Origin: JBHGYD01 sp041920415
GTDB taxonomy: Bacteria > Bacillota > Bacilli > Bacillales > Anoxybacillaceae
Direction of reading: 5' to 3'
Length of the DNA: 64,000 bases
NCBI GenBank assembly: GCA_041920415.1
Contig: JBHGYD010000049.1
Location: 1 to 64,000 of the forward strand
The notes beneath the pieces are model-generated. The model made no database searches. It was not told the DNA's origin and was given only the letters and a program-made list of their open reading frames with translations. Positions 26,372-35,617 of this stretch are shown here, piece by piece; the stretch's first letter is position 1, and every line of letters starts with the position of its first letter. The position numbers and the translations under genes were made by a program.

Positions 26372-27340
26372 GTGAAAAAAACATCGCTATTTATATGTTC
26401 ATTGCTATTTCTTTTGCTTGTAGGCGCATGCGGAAACAAAGAAGAACATGTTGCGTCTGAAAAACAAAAACATGAAAAAACAGAAGAAGCGACGACGCGA
26501 GAATTTACGATGGCGAATGGGAAAACGGTGGAGATTCCTGCACATCCAAAGCGTGTTGTCATGCCGTATGAGTTTTTAGGAAACGCATTAGCGCTTGGTG
26601 TAAAGCCGATCGCAACAACACAAGCGGTGATGGAAAATCCATTTATCAAAGATCAAACCAAAGGGATTGAAAATGTCGGCAACCCAATTTCGCTTGAGAA
26701 AGTGACGGAATTGAATCCAGATTTAATTATTGTCTATTTAGATGATCAATATGAGCAGCTATCGAAAATTGCGCCAACCCTCGTGATTCCGTTTGGACAT
26801 TATAAAGGCATTCAGGAAGAAATTCGTGTGTTTGGGGACATCCTTGGGAAGAAAAAGGAAGCAGAAAAATGGATCAAACAGTTTGACAAAAAGGCGGCTG
26901 CTGCTCGTGAAAAGTTACAAGGTGTCATTGGTAAAAATGAGACGGTCGGCATTTATGAACTGCAAGGAAAAGACTTTTACATATTTGGCGATAATTTCGG
27001 GCGAGCAGGACAAGTCATTTATAATGCGTTGCAATTAACTCCACCGGAGAAGATTAAAAAAGAAGTCATCGAAGGACCACAGCAATGGAAGATGATTTCC
27101 TTAGAAGCGTTGCCGGATTATGCGGCTGATCATATGTTTTGGACGGTATATCGAACAGAAGGAACGGATCAAGTAGAAAAAGAGATGAAAAATAGCGCAA
27201 TCTGGAAAAATTTAAATGCTGTCAAAAATAATCATGTATATGAAATGAAAATGGAAAATGTATGGTTTACTGATGCCATTTCACTAGAACATCAGCTTGA
27301 TCTTGTCGTAGATGCATTGCTTTCCCAGAGCAAAAAATAA
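26372..27340 (+). CDS. Ferric-siderophore ABC transporter substrate-binding lipoprotein
   Basis: A 322-residue lipoprotein of the FhuD/FecB (class III periplasmic-binding) type. Signal peptide with lipobox LLVGAC, lipidated Cys near residue 19. The body has HPKRVVMPYEFLGNALALGV, LNPDLIIVYLDD and the C-terminal WKNLNAVKNNHVYEM block. GTG start after AGAAAGGAG. It captures ferric siderophore outside the membrane for the FecCD permeases encoded downstream. A 12-bp hairpin separates it from them, which probably gives higher expression of the binding protein. Confidence 0.92.
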   Translation: MKKTSLFICSLLFLLLVGACGNKEEHVASEKQKHEKTEEATTREFTMANGKTVEIPAHPKRVVMPYEFLGNALALGVKPIATTQAVMENPFIKDQTKGIENVGNPISLEKVTELNPDLIIVYLDDQYEQLSKIAPTLVIPFGHYKGIQEEIRVFGDILGKKKEAEKWIKQFDKKAAAAREKLQGVIGKNETVGIYELQGKDFYIFGDNFGRAGQVIYNALQLTPPEKIKKEVIEGPQQWKMISLEALPDYAADHMFWTVYRTEGTDQVEKEMKNSAIWKNLNAVKNNHVYEMKMENVWFTDAISLEHQLDLVVDALLSQSKK

Positions 27341-27384
27341 CGCAGTATGTATATGAAACTAGGTTCATTTTCTAACATAAGCAG

Positions 27385-27425
27385 GCTTTTCTGCCAATCT
27401 TCCGTGGCAGAAAAGCGTTCTTCTT
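27385..27425 (+). terminator. Intra-operon hairpin after the binding-protein gene
   Basis: GCTTTTCTGCCA (27385-27396) and TGGCAGAAAAGC (27405-27416) form a 12-bp stem followed by GTTCTTCTTTTTC. Likely a partial terminator or mRNA stabiliser between gene one and the permeases. Confidence 0.75.
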
Positions 27426-27497
27426 TTTCATGATCACATACATATGTTAGAAATTTCATTTGCACTTATATAGATGGAGAGAAAACAGGTGGAAATC

Positions 27498-28523
27498 ATG
27501 AAAAACAATACAGTGAATCTGAATTCACGACCGTGGATCGCTATGATGGTACTCATCGTTGGACTTGTTGCAATTGTTTTTGGGATCGTGTTATCCATTT
27601 CGGTCGGTGCGGCGAACATTCACTTCTCAACGGTATGGGAAGCGCTCGTTCATTACAATCCGAATCGAACGGAACATGCGATTATTCAAGATTTGCGACT
27701 GCCGCGATCGCTTGCCGGTGTTTTAGTAGGTGCCAGCTTTGCGGTGGCGGGTGCAATCATGCAAGGGATGACGCGTAACCCTCTTGCAGATGCAGGGCTT
27801 TTAGGTTTGAATGCCGGTGCTACGTTGATGGTAGCGGTTTGCTTCGCGTTTTTCCCGGGATTATCTTATAATTCTTTAATTCTATTTTCCTTCTTAGGGG
27901 CAGCTGTTGCCGCGGGGCTCGTATACGGGATTAGTTCGCTTGCCCGGGGCGGCTTAACGCCGGTTCGTCTTGTGTTAGCAGGAGCAGCTGTAAGCGCATT
28001 GTTAACGGCGCTGAGCGAAGGAATTGCGATTCATTTTCAGTTAAGTCAAGAGTTAGCGTTTTGGTATGCAGGTGGAGTGGCTGGTGTGAAATGGAGCCAG
28101 CTGAAAGTGGTGGCACCATGGCTTGTCATTGCGTTAGTGGGAGCATTGCTTTTATCGCGTTCGATTACTCTCTTAAGCCTAGGAGATGAAGTAGCGACAG
28201 GGTTAGGACAAAAAACGGCCTTGGTCAAAATGGTCGGCATGCTTATTGTGCTTCTTTTAGCAGGAGTGTCTGTATCGGCAGTCGGCCCGATTGGATTTGT
28301 CGGACTTGTCGTTCCGCACATTGCTCGGTTTTTCGTCGGCGTGGATTATCGTTGGATTATTCCTTGTTCGGCTGTTCTTGGTGGAGGATTCATGATTATG
28401 GCTGATATTGGTGCAAGAATGATCAATCCTCCGTACGAAACGCCAATTGGTGTTTTATTTGCCCTTATTGGTGTTCCGTTCTTCCTTTATGTCGCGCGAA
28501 AAGGAAGGAGGGAATTTTCGTGA
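27498..28523 (+). CDS. Iron-siderophore ABC transporter permease (FecCD family) 1
   Basis: A 341-residue membrane protein with the FecCD/BtuC fold, about ten helices. Conserved blocks: LRLPRSLAGVLVGASFAVAG near 62-81, GMTRNPLADAGLLGLNAGA near 85-103, GLGQKTALVKM near 234, and GPIGFVGLVVPHIAR near 265-279, the coupling region to the ATPase. The ATG at 27498 follows AGGTGG; the ATG at 27474 lacks a site. Its stop overlaps the next gene (GTGA). Confidence 0.9.
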   Translation: MKNNTVNLNSRPWIAMMVLIVGLVAIVFGIVLSISVGAANIHFSTVWEALVHYNPNRTEHAIIQDLRLPRSLAGVLVGASFAVAGAIMQGMTRNPLADAGLLGLNAGATLMVAVCFAFFPGLSYNSLILFSFLGAAVAAGLVYGISSLARGGLTPVRLVLAGAAVSALLTALSEGIAIHFQLSQELAFWYAGGVAGVKWSQLKVVAPWLVIALVGALLLSRSITLLSLGDEVATGLGQKTALVKMVGMLIVLLLAGVSVSAVGPIGFVGLVVPHIARFFVGVDYRWIIPCSAVLGGGFMIMADIGARMINPPYETPIGVLFALIGVPFFLYVARKGRREFS

Positions 28524-29539
28524 ATGGAGTGGAGCGACGCAAGAACGTTCAGCGTTTTACCATACTCGCTGCTTTTTTTGTTCTGATTCTCATTGTGTTT
28601 GTAATCAGTATGAACACAGGATTCAGTCGGCTATCTCCACTTGAAGTGTTTCAAACGCTATTTGGAATGGGGACGGAAAAGCAACAGTTGATTTTGTTTG
28701 AATTTCGCTTGCCGCGTATTGTGATTTCCCTTCTTGTCGGAGCGGGATTGGCTGTATCAGGCTGTATTATGCAGGGCATTTCCCGCAATGCGTTAGCAGA
28801 TCCAAGCATTTTAGGGATTTCGCATGGAGCGGGGGTAATGGTCGTTTTATATTTGTCATTTTTCCCAACGCATTTGGACGTTCCCGTTTTATTTTTGCCG
28901 GTCCTTGCGTTTATCGGTGGTTCGTTAGCCGCTGCTCTTGTGTTTGGCTTGTCTTACGAAAAACACGAAGGGCTGTTGCCAACGCGCCTTGTTTTAACAG
29001 GAGTGGCAGTTGCCGCTGGTTTGAGCGCGCTTATGACGGTTCTTTCTCTTCGGCTAAGCCGAGAGCTTTATCAATTTGTAGCGGTATGGCTGGCCGGCAG
29101 TATTTGGGGAACAACGTGGGATTATGTGTTAGCACTTTCACCTTGGATTGTTGTCCTATTCGCTTTTGTCTATTATAAAGCGCTCGTACTCGATGTATTA
29201 TCATTTGGAAAAAGCGTCGCCACAGGACTTGGTGCTTCTGTTTCAAAAGAACAAGTAAAACTGCTAGCTGCTTCAGTCGGACTTGCAGCTGCTTGCGTGT
29301 CTGTCAGCGGGGGCATTGGATTTGTCGGTTTGATTGGTCCGCATTTAGCGCGACGGCTCATCGGTCCAAATCATAAATATTTACTGCCAGCCTCGGCGCT
29401 CGCAGGGGCACTATTGTTGCTGACTGCCGACACGATCGGCCGCACTATTCTACAGCCGTCAGAAATTCATGCAGGTATCGTCGTGGCGATTATCGGGGCA
29501 CCGTATTTCTTGTATTTGCTAGCCCGATCCAATCATTAA
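28520..29539 (+). CDS. Iron-siderophore ABC transporter permease (FecCD family) 2
   Basis: A 339-residue FecCD permease, partner of the upstream one in a heterodimeric channel. FRLPRIVISLLVGAGLAVSG near 62-81, GISRNALADPSILGISHGAG near 85-104 and GGIGFVGLIGPHLARRLIG near 262-280 are intact. The GTG start overlaps the previous stop by four bases, with AAGGAGGG 10 bases upstream, inside the preceding gene. Confidence 0.9.
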   Translation: MNGVERRKNVQRFTILAAFFVLILIVFVISMNTGFSRLSPLEVFQTLFGMGTEKQQLILFEFRLPRIVISLLVGAGLAVSGCIMQGISRNALADPSILGISHGAGVMVVLYLSFFPTHLDVPVLFLPVLAFIGGSLAAALVFGLSYEKHEGLLPTRLVLTGVAVAAGLSALMTVLSLRLSRELYQFVAVWLAGSIWGTTWDYVLALSPWIVVLFAFVYYKALVLDVLSFGKSVATGLGASVSKEQVKLLAASVGLAAACVSVSGGIGFVGLIGPHLARRLIGPNHKYLLPASALAGALLLLTADTIGRTILQPSEIHAGIVVAIIGAPYFLYLLARSNH

Positions 29540-29556
29540 TCGTATGGGGGAATTTC

Positions 29557-30570
29557 ATGATGGAGAGAAACCTTGAACTCTATGATGTCACTATTGTCGG
29601 CGGAGGTCCTGTTGGATTATTCACCGCTTTTTACAGTGGCTTGCGTGAGTTAAAAACGAAAGTCATTGAAAGTTTGCCGGAGTTAGGCGGGAAAGTGAGA
29701 GGGTTTTTTCCTGAGAAAATCATTCGCGACATTGGTGGGATTCCTGAGATTTTCGGGGAGCAGCTCATTCAAAATTTAGAGCGGCAAGCGAAAACGTTCG
29801 CGCCAACGATTGTTTTAGGTCAACGAATCGCCTATATGGAAAAGCAAAAGGATGGAACGTTTTTGTTGACAAGCACCAATGGTGAGCAGCATCATACGCG
29901 CACCGTCATTCTTGCGATCGGACATGGAACATGGGAAGTGCAGAAGTTGGAGGTCGATGGTGCGGACCAGTACGAAGGGCATACGCTTCATTATAAAGTG
30001 AGATCGCTTGAGCATTTTCGTGGAAAGCGGGTGCTTATCTCTGGCGGCGGTAATACAGCATTAGACTGGGCGCAACAATTAGAGCCTATCGCTGAAAAAG
30101 TCACGATCGTCCATCGTCACGAACAATTTTCCGGATTGGAAAGCAGCGTGACGAACATAAAGCGCTCGTCAGTGGAGATGTTGACACCGTATGTAGTCAA
30201 ACAACTATACGGACAAGGAACTTTTCTTGAAACCGTGGTGATCGAACACGTCGAAACGGGGCAAACAGAAAAATTAGCTGTCGATGAACTTATCGTTAGT
30301 CACGGCTTTCACATTGACCTCGGGTCTATTAAAGACTGGGGACTTGATATGATGGAAGGGCGCATTGTCGTCAACGGCGGGATGGAAACAAACATCCCCG
30401 GCATATTTGCTGTAGGAGATATTGCTTATTACCCAAATAAATTATCGTTAATTGCCGGAGGATTTATGGAAGGACCAACGGCGGTCAATAGCGTCAAAAT
30501 GTATCTGGATCCTAACGCTCAGCCAATGGCCATGGTTTCTACCCATCATCAAGCGTTTGTCACCAAGTGA
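29557..30570 (+). CDS. Ferredoxin/flavodoxin-NADP reductase-like flavoprotein (YumC type)
   Basis: A 337-residue thioredoxin-reductase-like FAD protein without the redox CxxC, as in type 2 ferredoxin-NADP reductases. FAD-binding GGGPVGLFTAFYSG near residues 14-27, NADP-binding ISGGGNTALDWAQQL near 159-173, and closing GDIAYYPNKLSLIAGGFMEGPTA near 287-309. It is 17 bp after the second permease and 69 bp before the ATPase gene, so it belongs to the siderophore operon. I infer it supplies electrons to release Fe(II) from imported ferric siderophore, directly or through a ferredoxin. Confidence 0.85.
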   Translation: MMERNLELYDVTIVGGGPVGLFTAFYSGLRELKTKVIESLPELGGKVRGFFPEKIIRDIGGIPEIFGEQLIQNLERQAKTFAPTIVLGQRIAYMEKQKDGTFLLTSTNGEQHHTRTVILAIGHGTWEVQKLEVDGADQYEGHTLHYKVRSLEHFRGKRVLISGGGNTALDWAQQLEPIAEKVTIVHRHEQFSGLESSVTNIKRSSVEMLTPYVVKQLYGQGTFLETVVIEHVETGQTEKLAVDELIVSHGFHIDLGSIKDWGLDMMEGRIVVNGGMETNIPGIFAVGDIAYYPNKLSLIAGGFMEGPTAVNSVKMYLDPNAQPMAMVSTHHQAFVTK

Positions 30571-30639
30571 GTCCGTGTACATGTGAAAGCGGTTGTCTTC
30601 TTGCTCATTTTAAGATAAAACCGAAAGGAAGTGGATCGC

Positions 30640-31443
30640 TTGATTGTGACGAAAAACTTAGACATTGCGTACGATCAAAAGCTCATTGTCAAGCAATTGA
30701 ATATAGAAATTCCACCCCATAAAATCACAGCGTTAGTTGGGGCGAACGGTTCCGGAAAGTCGACGATTTTGAAAACGATGGCGCGTTTAATGAAGCCAAA
30801 AAACGGACATGTCTTGCTGGATGGGAAAGCGATTCATCAATTAAAAACGAAAGAAGTGGCGAAGCAATTGGCGATTTTACCACAAAACCCGACAGCTCCG
30901 GAAGGGATGACCGTCATCGATTTAGTGACATATGGTCGCTTCCCTCACCAGCGCGGATTCGGTTCGTTAACGAAAAAAGATAAAGAAGTGATTCTCTGGG
31001 CTATCGAAGCGACAGGAATGGAAGAATTCGCTCATCGTCCTGTCGATCAACTATCGGGCGGACAGCGGCAGCGAGCGTGGATTGCGATGGCGCTTGCTCA
31101 AGAAACACCGATTTTGTTTTTAGACGAGCCAACGACGTTTCTCGATATGGCTCATCAACTAGAAGTCCTGAATCTTTTAGAGGAGCTGCATGAAAAAGAG
31201 CAGAGAACGATTGTTATGGTTGTTCACGATTTAAACCATGCAAGCCGTTACGCTCACCATATGATTGCGATTAAAAAAGGAACAGTCGTTAAATCAGGTA
31301 CTCCGATGGAAGTTATGCAACCACATATTATCGAAGAGGTGTTTGGGATTGAGTGTGATATCATCCGAGATCCGCGTACAGGCTTGCCGTTATGTTTACC
31401 GTACGCAATTAGTCGTTCCAAAAAAGAACAGATTATAGTATAG
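30640..31443 (+). CDS. Iron-siderophore ABC transporter ATPase (FecE/FhuC family)
   Basis: A 267-residue ABC ATPase. Walker A GANGSGKSTILK near residues 33-44, signature LSGGQRQRAWIAMALA near 136-151, Walker B ILFLDEPTTFLD near 156-167, and VVHDLNHASRYA near 192-203. It energises the FecCD permeases. TTG 30640 is chosen: AAAGGAAG ends 8 bases before it, whereas the GTG at 30631 overlaps that site. It closes the siderophore operon and is followed by a terminator. Confidence 0.9.
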   Translation: MIVTKNLDIAYDQKLIVKQLNIEIPPHKITALVGANGSGKSTILKTMARLMKPKNGHVLLDGKAIHQLKTKEVAKQLAILPQNPTAPEGMTVIDLVTYGRFPHQRGFGSLTKKDKEVILWAIEATGMEEFAHRPVDQLSGGQRQRAWIAMALAQETPILFLDEPTTFLDMAHQLEVLNLLEELHEKEQRTIVMVVHDLNHASRYAHHMIAIKKGTVVKSGTPMEVMQPHIIEEVFGIECDIIRDPRTGLPLCLPYAISRSKKEQIIV

Positions 31444-31457
31444 GTTAAGAAATAAAT

Positions 31458-31490
31458 AAGGCTGATTTTTATGTGATTAGCCTTGTTTTA
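31458..31490 (+). terminator. Terminator of siderophore operon
   Basis: AAGGCTGATT and the imperfectly complementary ATTAGCCTT followed by GTTTTA. Confidence 0.7.
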
Positions 31491-31614
31491 AGGAGGTATT
31501 CCTCTCCAGTGTGTCATAAGCGTTATGATGAGTCTTAATTGAAGCAATCACAATGAATTTTGTTCTCACTGTAATCAATAACATTTATGCGTCCTCATGA
31601 TAAATGTTTTGAAG

Positions 31615-31866
31615 GGGAACGTTGTAAAATATAATCATCTTCTATTTGAATCTCATGTTTCATAAGTATGTAGTTCTCATCCGAACGAAGTATGTGGAAA
31701 TGTTGGTGTATCGACTTGCGATGATCGTGTGAATGATAGAGGCGATGGTCGTATGGACGAATATTCATCCATCGCAATCAGACGCTTTTGCTCTTTATTT
31801 TATAACTCTCATTTTTGTAGAACGGTTGATGGTGGTATAAAGAAAAAGATGATTTACGTAGAGTAA
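31615..31866 (+). pseudogene. Collapsed relic: permease 5' end fused to SDR 3' end
   Basis: 31655-31823 aligns with the first about 190 bp of the ABC permease gene at 22157 (ATGTTTC-TAAGTA-GTAG-..., GTATGGACGAATATT-ATCCATCGC) with roughly one change in seven bases, a 21-bp deletion and a TGA stop. At 31825 it passes directly into a decayed copy of the end of the SDR gene (GTTGATGG-GG, AAAAAGATGATTTA, stop 31864-31866), followed by a copy of that gene's terminator. The 27 bases before it match 20764-20790. It is therefore a shrunken duplicate of the 20.8-26.3 kb block. Confidence 0.75.
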
Positions 31867-31884
31867 AACATATTACCGTTTCAA

Positions 31885-31938
31885 AAAGGCTGACTCCCGA
31901 TCATGTTGTTGTGATTTTTTGGAGCCAGCCTTATTTTT
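31885..31938 (+). terminator. Terminator, relic copy of the one at 26241
   Basis: AAGGCTGACTCC (31886-31897) pairs with GGAGCCAGCCTT (31921-31932) followed by ATTTTTC. It still looks functional. Confidence 0.8.
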
Positions 31939-31945
31939 CATTACA

Positions 31946-31974
31946 TTGACTTTTACGTAAACGTAAATTAAAAT
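31946..31974 (+). promoter_or_regulatory. Promoter with palindromic MerR-type operator
   Basis: TTGACT (31946-31951), 17 bases, TAAAAT (31969-31974). The spacer is almost wholly the palindrome TTTACGT-AA-ACGTAAA (31952-31967). This is the expected place for a MerR-family operator, so autoregulation of the 32014 gene and its acyl-CoA genes is likely. Confidence 0.8.
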
Positions 31975-32013
31975 AAAATTCAGAAAAATAAAACGATTGG
32001 TGAAGGTGAAATA

Positions 32014-32394
32014 ATGAACTACTATACGATATCGCAGCTGGCGCAGGAGTTTGATGTTAGCACGCGAACGATTCGCTATTACGAAGAGCGCGGACTTGTT
32101 GCACCGATTCGAACAGAAACAGGGCAGCGTTTGTATACGAAAAAAGATCGCGCGGTGTTAAAGCTCATTCTTCGCGGCAAACGGTTCGGATTTTCGCTTG
32201 AAGAAATTCACGAAATGATTTCTCTATTTGACAAAGACCGAACCGGGCGCAAGCAGCTGGAAAAAACGATTGAATATGGGGAACAAAAGTTAAAGGAGGT
32301 GAGTGAGCGAATTGAAGATTTAGTGCAGTTGAAACAAGAAATAGAAGCGATTTTAGAAGATTTTAAAAAAAGATTAAAAGAATTGGGGGAGTAG
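32014..32394 (+). CDS. MerR family transcriptional regulator of acyl-CoA genes
   Basis: A 126-residue MerR protein. The N-terminal winged helix YTISQLAQEFDVSTRTIRYYEERGL is canonical, followed by a long coiled coil (residues 75-125) for dimerisation. There is no C-terminal cysteine metal site, and it resembles the LiuR/acyl-CoA-responsive subgroup. It is first of a three-gene operon, 1 bp before the acyl-CoA synthetase gene. A palindromic operator lies in its promoter spacer. The effector, probably an acyl-CoA, is inferred. Confidence 0.85.
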   Translation: MNYYTISQLAQEFDVSTRTIRYYEERGLVAPIRTETGQRLYTKKDRAVLKLILRGKRFGFSLEEIHEMISLFDKDRTGRKQLEKTIEYGEQKLKEVSERIEDLVQLKQEIEAILEDFKKRLKELGE

Positions 32395-32395
32395 G

Positions 32396-33925
32396 ATGAA
32401 CATTTCCGAATTGCTCGCGCGCAATGCTCGAAAGTTTCCTGAAAAAGAGGCGATCATTGAAGGAGAAGTGGCACTTTCTTATCAAGAAGTCGATCAAACC
32501 GTCAATCGACTTGCTTCATCGCTTGCACGTCTCGGCATTCGTCAAGGAGATAAAGTCGCGTTGTACATGCCAAATACGAAAGAATTTGTATACGCCTATT
32601 TTGCGGTATTGCGCCTTGGGGCGATTGTCGTTCCTGTCAATGCGCGCTTAACCGCGACCGAAGTGCAGTACATCATTGAACATAGCGAAGCGAAAGCGGT
32701 TATCGTCCATGACTGGATTTATAAAGAGATTGAGCCGCTCGTCAGCGCGATTGATATTCTTTGGATCAAAACGGGCAAAGCACAAGACGATTGGCATTCA
32801 TTATCTGAACTCATCGCAAACGGAACCGCTGATACGATCGTTTGTCTGTTGAAGGAAGATGACGAAGCGACGATTTTGTATACGTCTGGAACGACGGGTC
32901 GGCCAAAAGGAGTATTGTTTACGTATCGCAATATTTTAACGGTCGCGATTATGATGGCGCTCGAGACGAACATGAACAAAGACAGCCGCCTATTGCATAT
33001 GATGCCGCTTAGCCATTCCGCACCGCTTCATTTATTTTTCATCGGCGGCATGTACGTTGGAGCCACTCATGTGTTGTCACCATCGTTTTCCCCAGAAGCA
33101 CTACTTAGTCTAGTGGAGAAGCACGACATTACCCATTTCTTCGGAGCACCTGTCGCCTATTTACTCACCGCGAAACATCCACGTCTTCACGAACATGATC
33201 TTTCTTCCGTCCAATATTGGACATATGGCGGAGCACCGCTTTCATCAAACGAAGTTCGATTCATCGCCAAGCAATTTCGCACCGATCGTCTTATGTGCTT
33301 GTACGGCTTAACTGAGGCGGGACCGAACGGGATATATTTGGCACCAGAAGAACATGCGACAAAGGCAGGGAGTGTCGGCAAACATGCCGCACTGAATTGT
33401 GAAGTAAAAATTGTCGATGAAAACGGTAATGAAGTTCCGATCGGCGAAGTCGGAGAAGTGGTGTTAGCTGGAGAAGGAACGATGAAAGGCTATTACAAAG
33501 ATGAAGAAAAAACGGCAGAAACGTTGAAAAACGGCTGGTTGTATACAGGAGACTTAGCGCGCCGCGATGAAGATGGCTATATTTGGATTGTCGATCGTAA
33601 GAAAGATATGATTATTTCTGGCGGAGTGAATGTCTATCCGAAAGAAGTCGAAGACGTGTTACGAACACATCCTGCGATTGTCGATGTCGCCGTTGTTGGC
33701 GTTCCGCATCCGGAATGGGGCGAAACGGTAAAAGCGTTTGTTGTAACAGCACAGCCGATCGAAAATCTTGCGGAAGAATGTAAACGTTTTCTAACAAGAA
33801 AAATCGCCGACTACAAAATTCCACGTTTATATGAAGAAATTCGTGAACTGCCGCGCAATGCGACAGGGAAAATATTAAAACAAGTGTTGAGGGGGATGAG
33901 CGATGAAGCAACTGCGCGAAGTTGA
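32396..33925 (+). CDS. Long/medium-chain acyl-CoA synthetase (AMP-forming)
   Basis: A 509-residue ANL-superfamily ligase. P-loop ILYTSGTTGRPKGV near residues 158-171, YGLTEAGPNG near 302-311, GWLYTGDLARRDEDGYIWIVDRKK (motif from 379, with the ATP-ribose Asp), and the C-terminal lysine in PRNATGKILKQ near 490-500. It activates a fatty acid to acyl-CoA for oxidation by the dehydrogenase encoded next, whose start overlaps by 23 bases. Ribosome site GGGGGAGTAGG. Chain length preference unknown. Confidence 0.88.
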   Translation: MNISELLARNARKFPEKEAIIEGEVALSYQEVDQTVNRLASSLARLGIRQGDKVALYMPNTKEFVYAYFAVLRLGAIVVPVNARLTATEVQYIIEHSEAKAVIVHDWIYKEIEPLVSAIDILWIKTGKAQDDWHSLSELIANGTADTIVCLLKEDDEATILYTSGTTGRPKGVLFTYRNILTVAIMMALETNMNKDSRLLHMMPLSHSAPLHLFFIGGMYVGATHVLSPSFSPEALLSLVEKHDITHFFGAPVAYLLTAKHPRLHEHDLSSVQYWTYGGAPLSSNEVRFIAKQFRTDRLMCLYGLTEAGPNGIYLAPEEHATKAGSVGKHAALNCEVKIVDENGNEVPIGEVGEVVLAGEGTMKGYYKDEEKTAETLKNGWLYTGDLARRDEDGYIWIVDRKKDMIISGGVNVYPKEVEDVLRTHPAIVDVAVVGVPHPEWGETVKAFVVTAQPIENLAEECKRFLTRKIADYKIPRLYEEIRELPRNATGKILKQVLRGMSDEATARS

Positions 33926-35576
33926 TCCGAATTTATTGGCGAATTTGCAAAAATATTTAGATCCTGAACTGTATGCATATGCCGAAGAAAGGCTTGAATC
34001 GTTTTGGCAGCTTTGCATGACCGACATTGACCGCCGCGCGGTTCATACCGATCGCGAAGGGCAGCCACGGCTCATTAAGTACGACCGCTTCGGCAATGAC
34101 ATTTCCGAAGTGTGGGTGAATGAAGGGTATAAACAAACAGTGAAACAAACATATGAAACCGGTATTGTCGGCTATGTCCATAAACACATTCCCGAACTTG
34201 GACGAAAAGGGAATTACATTTATTCGTATGCGCAAGGGTATATATTATCGCAGGTCGAGCCAGGGTTTTATTGCCCGGTGACGTTAACGATGGCAACGGC
34301 GTATTTGCTTGAGCATTTTGCGGATGAGGAATTGAAAAACAAATATTTTCCGCATGTTATCTCAACAGGAGAAGTCGAGCTGTACGAAGGGGCGACGTTT
34401 TTAACGGAGCGGCAAGGCGGTTCCGATGTCGGTGCTAATGAAGTGCGTGCCATTCCATCGGGCGATCATTACAAAATTTATGGCGAAAAATATTTTGCAA
34501 GTAATGCGGGCATGTGCGGTGTGGCGACGGTGTTGGCGCGCATTGACGGGAGCGAACCGGGAACGAAAGGGCTTAGCTTATTTCTTGTGCCATGGCGCAA
34601 TGAAGACGGAGCACTCAACGGAATTCAAATTCGACGTCTGAAAGATAAACTAGGTGTGCGCGCCGTTCCGTCAGCGGAAGTCGTTTTCGACGGTGCACGC
34701 GCGTATTTAATCGGCGATGCGAAAAAAGGATTTTACTATATGATGGAAGCGCTTAATTTATCGCGCGTCTGCAATGCAGTCGCCTCGATCGGCATTATGA
34801 AACGCGCGCTTGAAGAAGCGAAGCAATATGCCTCGAATCGCTCGGCATTCGGTCATCAACTTACTTCGTATCCGATGGTGCAAGAAACGCTTGCGAACTT
34901 AACGGCACGACAAGAAGTGCAAACGAGCGCCTGCTTTGAACTCATTTCCTTCTTTGACCGCGTCATGACCGCGCCAAACGAAGCGTCCGAGGAAGAAAAA
35001 GCATGGAATCGTTTGCTTATTGCGCTATTGAAAATGCGTACGGCCGAAGAAGCGATTGCCTTTGCCCACGAAGCAATTGAAATGCATGGCGGCAACGGCT
35101 ACATCGAAGATTTCGTCACCCCTCGTCTTCTTCGTGACGCCCAAGTGTTAACCGTATGGGAAGGAACGGCAAACATTTTAGGGTTAGAAGTATTGCGTCT
35201 CATGCGAAAATTTCGCATTCATGAAACGTTCATTCAATCGATGAAAAACGAGCTTACAAAGCTTCCAGACGATGTGCGAGCGTTTGCCTCACCAGTCGAG
35301 AATGGATTAAACGAACTCATTCAAGCGTTACAGCAACTCAACGGACAACCAGAACAAGTACAAACGTATCATGCGAAAAAAATTGCCAACCGCTTATGCG
35401 ATATTTACCTAAGTGTCGTCGCTTTAAAAAATGCGCAAGAAAATGAACGAAACGAGCTCATCGCCCGCCTCTTTTTACAGCACATTTGGAATGACGACCT
35501 TTTCGATCGCGACATGCTTTCCGTTCGCTTTTTTGACTTGGTGATGAATGAGAAAAATGAGTTAGAGGTGGGGTAA
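33903..35576 (+). CDS. Acyl-CoA dehydrogenase, AidB-like long form
   Basis: A 557-residue FAD acyl-CoA dehydrogenase, longer than the usual 380 residues. LTERQGGSDVGANEVRA near 173-189 is the FAD/substrate signature, and the C-terminal LLRDAQVLTVWEGTANILGLEV near 416-437 is the form seen in the AidB subgroup. About 120 extra residues follow. It would introduce the first double bond into the acyl-CoA made by the preceding enzyme. The exact substrate (branched or long chain) is not set by sequence. Confidence 0.85.
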   Translation: MKQLREVDPNLLANLQKYLDPELYAYAEERLESFWQLCMTDIDRRAVHTDREGQPRLIKYDRFGNDISEVWVNEGYKQTVKQTYETGIVGYVHKHIPELGRKGNYIYSYAQGYILSQVEPGFYCPVTLTMATAYLLEHFADEELKNKYFPHVISTGEVELYEGATFLTERQGGSDVGANEVRAIPSGDHYKIYGEKYFASNAGMCGVATVLARIDGSEPGTKGLSLFLVPWRNEDGALNGIQIRRLKDKLGVRAVPSAEVVFDGARAYLIGDAKKGFYYMMEALNLSRVCNAVASIGIMKRALEEAKQYASNRSAFGHQLTSYPMVQETLANLTARQEVQTSACFELISFFDRVMTAPNEASEEEKAWNRLLIALLKMRTAEEAIAFAHEAIEMHGGNGYIEDFVTPRLLRDAQVLTVWEGTANILGLEVLRLMRKFRIHETFIQSMKNELTKLPDDVRAFASPVENGLNELIQALQQLNGQPEQVQTYHAKKIANRLCDIYLSVVALKNAQENERNELIARLFLQHIWNDDLFDRDMLSVRFFDLVMNEKNELEVG

Positions 35577-35586
35577 TCAAAGGTAG

Positions 35587-35617
35587 ACAAGGCTGGCTTC
35601 CGTCGGCCTTGTTTTTT
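35587..35617 (+). terminator. Terminator of the acyl-CoA operon
   Basis: ACAAGGC and GCCTTGT stem, loop of 12 bases, then TTTTTT. Confidence 0.8.
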
